Shown: positions 49,101 through 58,100 of the stretch, in pieces
Layout: each line of letters starts with the position of its first letter
Numbering within the stretch: position 1 is the stretch's first letter
Assembly (NCBI RefSeq): GCF_932526225.1
Contig: NC_064040.1
Coordinates: forward strand, 13,554,856 to 13,618,855
Length of the DNA: 64,000 nucleotides
Direction of reading: 5' to 3'
Source: Nematostella vectensis
Lineage: Eukaryota > Cnidaria > Anthozoa > Actiniaria > Edwardsiidae
Program-made: the position numbers and the translations under genes
The notes under the pieces: generated by a model
Database searches by the model: none
What the model saw: the letters and a program-made list of their open reading frames with translations, nothing else
Told to the model about the DNA's origin: nothing

Positions 49101-52100
49101 GCCTAGCCTATAGAACACTCGCCTGGAATTCAGCCTTCCAGGTAACACTTCCGAATTCAGGTAAACTAGCCATTAATTGCTTATCCTACTGTGTGAGCTG
49201 CAGGTCGCAGTAGCTGCCACAAGTACCGGTAGTAATTGAATGGACCAGAGTATTTGGCAAGCAAGATGGAACTCACCTGGAGGCCGGCCTTTCTTTTTAT
49301 CGGGGTCCCACTCAGCATCGAATGTTTGTAACAGAACGGCTATCAGCTCGAGACCTTAGTACAAGAATAAAGTTCTTTAGAAAAACACAAGTTGGAAGAC
49401 AAGTTTGGATTGGATTTGAGACAACTGTGGAAAGAGTTAACAGTTAAGGCTTGTTTCCTTATGATCGCACTCGATCACAATGGATAGCAAACTCACACTG
49501 CGTGCGTTTATGATCATTTGGAAACCACTTTGCGATCGAAATGCGATTGGGTGTGATCATATTGAAACCCTGTCCGTTAGTTGGACATAGCAATGGCAGA
49601 TATTCTTTACCCAGTCAAATCTAATCTCTGCCCAAACTCATTTTGGCAAGGCAAAACCATTAATATTAAAATTAGTAATCCTTACCAAGAGTTTTTGCCT
49701 AGAAAGAAGTTCTTTGGTTGTAGCGTATATAGAATATTGACCACGAGTTTACTTACAAGTCTTTTGCCTTTGGTAGCCAGACCCCGGTACTAGTGACCTC
49801 ACGGAAAGACCGCTGATCCACCCAACAAGCTCTACAACGCAAATAGTATTTCATGGATCAAAAATATTTGCGTTCCCAGCTACATAATAATATTCAAAGG
49901 AGGACTTACGAAGCGCCTGCTGTACGTCAGAGGGTACATCTATCGGTACATGCGCACAACCACTCGGTGTCTTCTTGTTAAACAACTTCGGGCAGCTCTT
50001 GCGAAGGAGAGACAAACTAATGGAAAGAGAAAAATAACAATATTTATTATATGAAATTCCACTTTCTTTCACTTGGGCACGAGATTCTCACCTACTGTCC
50101 CTTACTCGCGTCAGGATCTTTCTGAGGCCTACAGACACGTCTTGTCTGAATGCGGGGTTTGCGATGTTGAGGTTATGGAGAAGGAAGCCACGAAGAAGCC
50201 GGTCCTCCAATGTTGATAGGGGTTCTGCAAACATGTGATTAAGATGTCATACTTGACTTTCAGAAAAGTGGACTGGTAGTGAGAAGTATACTTAAAATTC
50301 ATATTGGTTTAAAAAAAGTAAAATGTTACATTTACTAGAGCGTGTAACAGAAGGGAGAAGCACCAAAAGGGTTAAGCGTCTTGTGGTCAACTAGCTATAA
50401 GCTGTAGCCTCCTATTATATATGTTGTTGTTTCAGACCCTTTCTGCTGCATAAGAGGGTGCTAGCCTTGGATTTGGTACTAGACAATTTGTATCTCTATA
50501 ACACAGGCGTAAGCTTACCTGCAGTTTTGTGCGTACTGCAAATAACACCAAGTGCCTCTGAGCGAATCTCGTCTTGACCATGCGATAGAGCACTGCGCAA
50601 CATACTCTCGTCCTGAATGACCCAGAAAATAAACCAGCAGGAAACATGTTTCTTTATGGATTTAACAAGAATCCACATCCAGAATAGGGGGATTTTACAT
50701 CAAGCAGTCCTCGCCACACACAAGTGCGCCAAGAGTCTAGTGTGACTATGGTAAAAGTCTCCTTCCACCCCCAAGATAATTTTTTGTCCCTACCATAACC
50801 TGCATCTGTGCAACACCAAGACTACGAGCTTTCACCTCACACAAGGCTCTGGGTGTGACAGTAATGGAGTCCTTTCCCATCCTCATCCCCTTGGCTTCCT
50901 TGGTCCCGGGGCTTACCTCTTACCATAACCTGCATCTGTGCAATACCAAGACTGCGAACAGTCTACAGTACACACAGGGATGCTAGGAGTCTGGGTGTGG
51001 CAGTGATGAGGTCCTTTCCCATCCCCCTTCCTTCCCTTCCCCCTGTTCCTGGGAGTAGCCTCTTATCATAGCCTGGGTCTGTGCAATACAAGACACCGAA
51101 CAGTTTCCAGTACTGACAGGTACGTGGGGAGTCTAGAAGTGGCAGTGATGGACCCATCCCCCCATACACATACAAACTTACCATAACCTGCGTCTGTGCA
51201 ATACCAAGACTGCGAGCGGTCTTCAATACACACAGGTACGCCAGGAGTCTGGGCGTGTTCATAGTGGAGTCCTCATTACACGATAGCTGTTGTAGGATGT
51301 TTGTCAAGGAGTCGGGGCAGCTTCTGAGTGCACACGGCAACCAGTAGACCCGCGCGTGCTGCTCCGACATCCTTTGGCCACAAGGCATGAGGTAAGAAAT
51401 GACGATTGATCAAATTCAAAGAACTAAAGAACGAAGCCTGACTATAGCCTCTTAAAGAATGTCAATCACCCACGCCTTTGTTATCGCTTATCGTTGAAAA
51501 TACAGCGGTTTATTCGCAAGGAAACTGCAAAATAACAATCTACGAATGAAGTCTGATACGTTATTGAGGATATTTTATTGAAAATATATTTTGGTTACTC
51601 GCTTGAATTAGACGATGGAAATGGAAGATTTCTTTGACTTGCCATTGAGCGGGAGCTTAAATGGCGGCGTGATTGGCCTAATCCTAGAAAAATACCAAGT
51701 GTGAAAAAGAATCCATTTCCATTGGCTGATTTGGAGAGGCTAATGTAAAATTTTCAATAAAATTCTTCAATAAATCTTAAGATCTTACTTCTAGGTGTTT
51801 TTTTTATTTTTTTCATTTTGTGTTTTAATATTGATTGAAAACAATAACAAAGGTGTGGCTGACAAGAGCTCTTTAAGAACTGAGTAAGGGTTGACTAGCT
51901 TTGTAAATTATCATATATAATATATATTTTAGTTTGGCCACCGTTTTTTTCCCTGTTCAATTTAAGAGAATTACCAAAGTCAATTCTTTGATCTTTATTT
52001 GCATTTGCACATTCGGTAAATTAACAATCCCCGTGTAAACATCGCTCAGTATTGTTTGGAAAAACATGCAGCTGTTTTAGGCCCTGCAACATTTTATCAT

Positions 52101-55100
52101 TCGCACACTCAGTTGAATAATGCTGCAAGGTGTTTTGGCGACATTTCTTTTGTCTTGTCGTCAACTGAGTAAGACTGGACTAGTAATGCTGGATGGTATT
52201 GGGACTGTTTGCACAGTGGTCACAGGAGCGGAGTCAAACCTATCTACACCTGTTTACGTAACGAAGTCAAAATCCTTAGAGTCAGTACGTTTAGTTTAAC
52301 CTGAATGGCCTCATTCTGTAAACTGAGGCGACAGTGTCCAGCGGGTTTTTTTCCCATAAGCAGGTCATAATTTTTCCTGAAACCGCGCCTACGTATTCCT
52401 TGTGAGTGATTGAATGAAAGAATGATCTGATCTATACGTACCTTTGGTCACTAGTGAGGGACTGGAGAAGCAAGTTCTGCCACTTCCTCTCAAACGCGAC
52501 CTGTAATGAATTCAGGGTTTGAAAATTCGATATGTTATGCTCGTTTTAACTTCCAGCTTCAAATGGCCCCCTTTTCCTTAGTTCAGGAATGCAGAGGGCC
52601 GTAGAGTCAAAGTAACTGTATCCCCTTAAAAGCGGATAAACTGCCTTTATGGACTTTGTTTATAGTTGGTATTTTAATTGAATCATTTTGTACTGTTTAA
52701 TACATTAGCCTGATTTTTCACGAGAGTCTCACCATTGTCTCCTCGTCTGAGAAGTAAGCTACATATGAAGATACTCATTTACTCATATAGTAGATATAGT
52801 AGAAAAAAATAACCTATTCGGTATGAATGTATCAGCAATATAACAAGAGTGCAAAAAAAGTAGTAAAGGGGGTACTGATGTACCTTGAAGAGATCTGATT
52901 CTTTTTGAAGAACTCTATAAAAAAAAGGCACATATAAGAGGTTATGCGGATGACGTACTTATGATTGAAGGAGTCGCAATCAGAGTCGCGGTCAGAATAC
53001 TTTTAGAGAGTTCAACAATAGCGATGGTCTTGCTTTCGCTTCTAAGCCAGGAGACACACATTAACTCACACTTGGAGCAGTCGGTACTATTCACTGACAA
53101 GTACAAGTCAGTCGCATGGAAAACGCTTAGGGAGACCGACTTTGCTATAAGGTTCAAACAATACAAACATCTACGTCATTGTGTATCAGGTCTCGATGGT
53201 CTTGTTTACCTCGACATCAGCAGTAGAGTCTTGAGCAGTTCCGTGCTAGCTGCAGAAAGCTGATTCGTTGACAAACACTGTACCATCTCATCCAAGACAC
53301 GTGGCTGGTCCTCCATGAACTAGACAACGACCCAAACGAAAGGATTCGGATATCTTTATATATCTACGATGAGGTCCTTAACAATCAAGGGCACTTTTGA
53401 AGCTAGCAATCGATACAAGGGACAAACACTGGGGGCACAGCCAAGGTTATTTTTCTATACTATTTGGGAAACAAATAGGGTCAGGATAAACTGTCCTCAA
53501 TCATTTGAGCTTCAACCCTCTCTTCTAACTATAATTGCCTTCAGGAGAAAGTGTTCCACTTAACTTAAATGAATGGTCATGCTATATTTTCCATTTTTGT
53601 TCCATTCCAACATTCCAGTTTACCTGTTACATATAAATGGCAAATACCTTCTGAAGACCAATATATGGCAGAAGATCGCACAACAATCCGTACTTTGTCT
53701 TCACGTGCCAAGGAACCCCCTCCACCACACGGGTTACCAATGACTGGTAGAACTCCTGATTCAAATAAAGTAAATATAAATACAATAAATTTGTCAAGCT
53801 GATCGCCCTTGAAATGATAACTCATGTCTGACCACAGAACACAACTGAGAATCGAACGGAAAACTCTTGGTCTTTGTGGGGGAAAACTGAAAAACCAGGG
53901 AGGCAACCCTTTGGAGCAAAGGCGAGAACCAACTTGCTAATCTCACGTCAGAACCGGGAATCAAACCCTGAACCCATTGGTGAGAGGCACAGGCACTACA
54001 AGAGCAACGCTCTGCCAACTGCGCCACCTAGACACGAGGTTAGAATGTGCTGCTGCGCCACCCAGGTTAGAGATCCCCTGATATGAGAGCAGTTAAGTTA
54101 AGTTAAGCAGTTAAGTCAGATGCGATGCGCAGAGAGATAAATATTGGATGCGATAATACATAGATTACCTTTCGTGGCCGAGGTGTATTGGCATGATGTT
54201 CCATGTAGTGAACTTCAAGTAACAGCTTGAAAACTTGTCTTGATGACACAGAAACTCCCTCCACCTTCCAAACAGAGTAGATATTATTAAAAAGCAATGA
54301 ATAACAAAAGGGGGTATTTACTGTATTGAGGTTTTTGCAAGTAATTATATCTTTTGTCTATTTGTGTTATCTTTCACACACTGTAGTGTATTTTTCGTAC
54401 AATCTTTGTCTAGGGACATGGTTGAGCATTTTCTCACTCATAGCAAAAGCCACACTTTATCTCTTCAACAGGTGAACAAACGAGAAAAATGGAAATTTGA
54501 AATTCCTTGAGTGTACATATTGGCCTAGGGGATCACACAACAGTATTGTAAACATCCTCAAGACGGCTTGTATCTGGTATAAACCAGTTACCCTCTACTG
54601 CAGCAACAAGACTGTTTGATGAAAATATGAACTTACAGGATCTTCCAAGCTTCCCCATACAAGTGTCAGCACTTGAGATGTGATGGATGAATCAATGGAA
54701 AATAATACTGGAGCATCTTCAATGAATAATGATTTCGCATGCCTCTTGATGTAGCTGAACCAATCCTTCAAAACTAAGAGTAGAAACAGAAAAGCAGTAG
54801 TTTGATAACGGTCATGCATGTACAGTAAAATGGAATAAACATACTTTACCTTCAAATGCAAGGTAATGTATGACAGGGACCTTTTCATTGGTACAGAGCT
54901 TGTAGACAATATCAAACAAAACTCCTACAAGGAATGTTTCACTGACTGCCTTAAGATCCTGAAGATGAAAGGAGAAGGATTAAGTATTACCACAATCATG
55001 ATTATCGTCAAAAAAATCCTATTCAAAATAATCTCATCATCAACATCATCACCATCACAATATAATCATCATTCTCAGCACCATCATCCTTAATCACAAC

Positions 55101-58100
55101 ATTATTGCTATCATCATTAAATTCAGTTTTATCCCCAGTATTTTAGTCACCAACATACAGTATACTGAAATCTTCAAGATTCTAGTTCCATCATGGACAG
55201 TTCTAAGTACTGTACAAACCAATACCACCAAACCTACAGTGTAAGTACAGTACCAGTCTCTGACTCAAACTTATTTCATCTGCCAGGTAAACATTGGCAA
55301 AAAAAGTATATGCGGACAACTGTTAGAAGTACAAACCTTATCCTGACAACAGGCAGTTTTGGAAAGAACTATACTTTCTCCAGCAGTTGCCAGACACCCC
55401 TGCAAGATGGCTACTTGAGACAATGGAAGTCTCTTGGGCAAGGGAAGCTCCATTTGTATTTCCCCAAAAGCAGAATGCCTCATGGTACCATCACCAACAT
55501 TAGGCACACCTGAGGAAAAAGTTCTGCATTTAAAAATCTATTATTGTTTGTTTTAAAAGTATTTTATTCTTGATAATGCTTACAAGGACCAGTGGTTTCT
55601 GTACATAACCTGAATTAGACATTGTACATATTTTTTGCCTCACCAGCACAAGTGAGAAGTTGTAGAATGATGTTGGTAGCTACAGATGAATCAGGAAAGA
55701 GGTTCAGATAGAGGGTCAAGGTTTTGCCACTCAGAAGTATGCACTCCTTTGACACTTCCTGCTCAAACAGAAAAATATTGATGGTTTCCATCATATTACT
55801 TTTTCATTAGTAAAAACTGGGTAAAAAGCATGGTATTTAATGTTGTTAAAACTCTTTTTAAGATGCAGATACCCTAAGTAGATACAGTACCTACCTCAGA
55901 ATAGAGAATAAAGAAAAGGAACTTGAATGCTTTGCTGAGATTTTCTCTGTTGTTTCCACAACAGTTGCTATTAAGCAGTATTGGTGTAACTTTCTCAGGA
56001 AAAAACTGAGGCATGTGCAAAAGTGACTGGAGAAGAGAAACAATATAATCTCAAATATTACAGTAAATACAACACTGAATTTTTATCAATAAAAACAAAA
56101 GCAAATCATGTTGAAGGTTATATTTTCTCAGAGCATTGGCCTTGGGAAAAGATAACTAACAAAAGCATTCATTAAAAGGAAAAGAACTTTCCCTCCCCTC
56201 TTCCCTCCAAAGGCCCCTCTATCCTAGCTATGCATGCTCTCTGTTAATTAAAGGGCTTGATTTAAGGGCTTGGCACTTACTGTTGGTTAGCTCCTATCCT
56301 ACCTGATAAGCTATCATCATAAATGTGCCATCATGAATATGTACCTTGATTATAACTTTGATATGCTCATCATCCAAGCCACTGCTTTTTGATAACAGGA
56401 GCTGTTCAAATTGGAAAAATAAAAGACAAAGAGCTCAGAAAGTAATAATAATAATACAGTTTTAAAGCATACTAACATTTTGCTGATTTATGTTTATAAT
56501 AGCTAGCAATTGTGAAGTGTTCAATACTGTATAATAAGTCTTCTACTTATAAACATTATTTTTAATTTTTTTTTTCATCTTTTAGGGTAAAAGATAAACT
56601 GATATGAAAGGTGAGAACTCTAGTTTTCAAACAAATCATAATCTGGTATTTAGCTACATATGTACTAATACCTTTTTCATCATATTTTCACAATAAAACA
56701 AAACGGTATGAAGGAGCTTGTCCAGGTTTAGTTTAATACAGTCTCTCCCAATCGAGCAGTTCTGTATTATAGTAGAGACTGTAACACAATGTAAATGTAG
56801 TTAGTAAGTTAACATCAGGTCATCCATTGGTGATTAAGTATGTCATAAACATATTCTATGATCAACAAAAAAGAATCTAGCTTTTTGCCAAGATGGACAA
56901 CAAACAGCTATGCTGATTTGAGAATGTTGACTTTTTGATAGGGTAGGGGGGGTTGAAAGGATGGGAGAGTTTTTGATAAGGATGGAAGAGCTTTTTTATA
57001 AGGATTGGAAAGTTTTTGATAGGGTGGGGAAGTTTTTCTGTTTACTTGGTTCTCTCAGGTTGTGGAAACCAAAGAAGAAAACATTGTTATATTTTGTTCT
57101 TCTTCCTCACAGATTCACATGTGAGTTATTCAACAGTAGGCCCTTATATCAGGGTGTCCACTAAAGGGTATTAATTTAAGATTAATAAAATGCATATTTC
57201 CATCTTCTTAAGCCAATATTTTCAGATGGGACTTTAAACACTGCACCTGTGATTTTGCACATTTATGTAACACACTTTAATTCCATTATTAGATAGAAAT
57301 GCAAGGAACATACTGGGGTGAAAGTCAGGAGATTACTGTGGGGAGGAGGGAGGGGCAATAGGAGAAAAAGAAGCCTGCTGATAGCCATAGCAGGCTTTGA
57401 AATATTAGGGGGCATGATTTAGAAACATTAAGAAAATATTGGGGGGCACAACCATGCCCATATTGGTCATCTCCTAATAATTTTTCGAAAATATCTGGGG
57501 CGGGGCACGTGCCCCACCCGCTGCTACAGCCCTGGATAGGAAGAGACATCAGAGATAGAGGGAGAGACATCAGAGATAGAGGGAGAGACATCAGAAATAG
57601 AGGAAGAGACATCAGAGATAAAGGGAGAGACATTAGAGATAGAGGGAGAGACATCAGAGATAGAGGAAGAGACATCAGAGATAGAGGGAGAGACATCAGA
57701 GATAGAGGGAGAGACATCAGAGATAGAGAGACATCAGAGATAGAGGGAGAGACATCAGAGATAGAGGGAGAGACATCAGAGATAGAGGGAGAGACATCAG
57801 AGATAGAGGGAGAGACATCAGAGATAGAGGGAGAGACATCAGAGATAGAGAGAGAGACATCAGAGATAGAGGGAGAGACATCAGAGATAGAGGGAGAGAC
57901 ATCAGAGATAGAGGGAGAGACTGAGTATTGGAAGATTTTAAGAGTGAGGCTAGCCTAGGGAGTGTCTCGTTAGCTGTTGAATTTGACAATGGAAATTATT
58001 TGAACTTGAAAGAAAGTCTCAACCAAATGATGTTAGATACTGTACCAACCACTTTTTAAAGATGAGCCATCTGTTTGGGGATGTCCAGGAGAAATAAGAT

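Noticed and set aside
54265-54320. Longer 5' end for THADA exon 10 (frame continues upstream to a CAG at 54321)
   Set aside because: Using the AAG acceptor at 54265 keeps phase with exon 9 and gives a gap-free alignment to human THADA; the extension breaks phase.
57509-57958. 149-codon GRDIRD repeat protein on the plus strand
   Set aside because: Frame of the 21-bp minisatellite; no flanking coding sequence.
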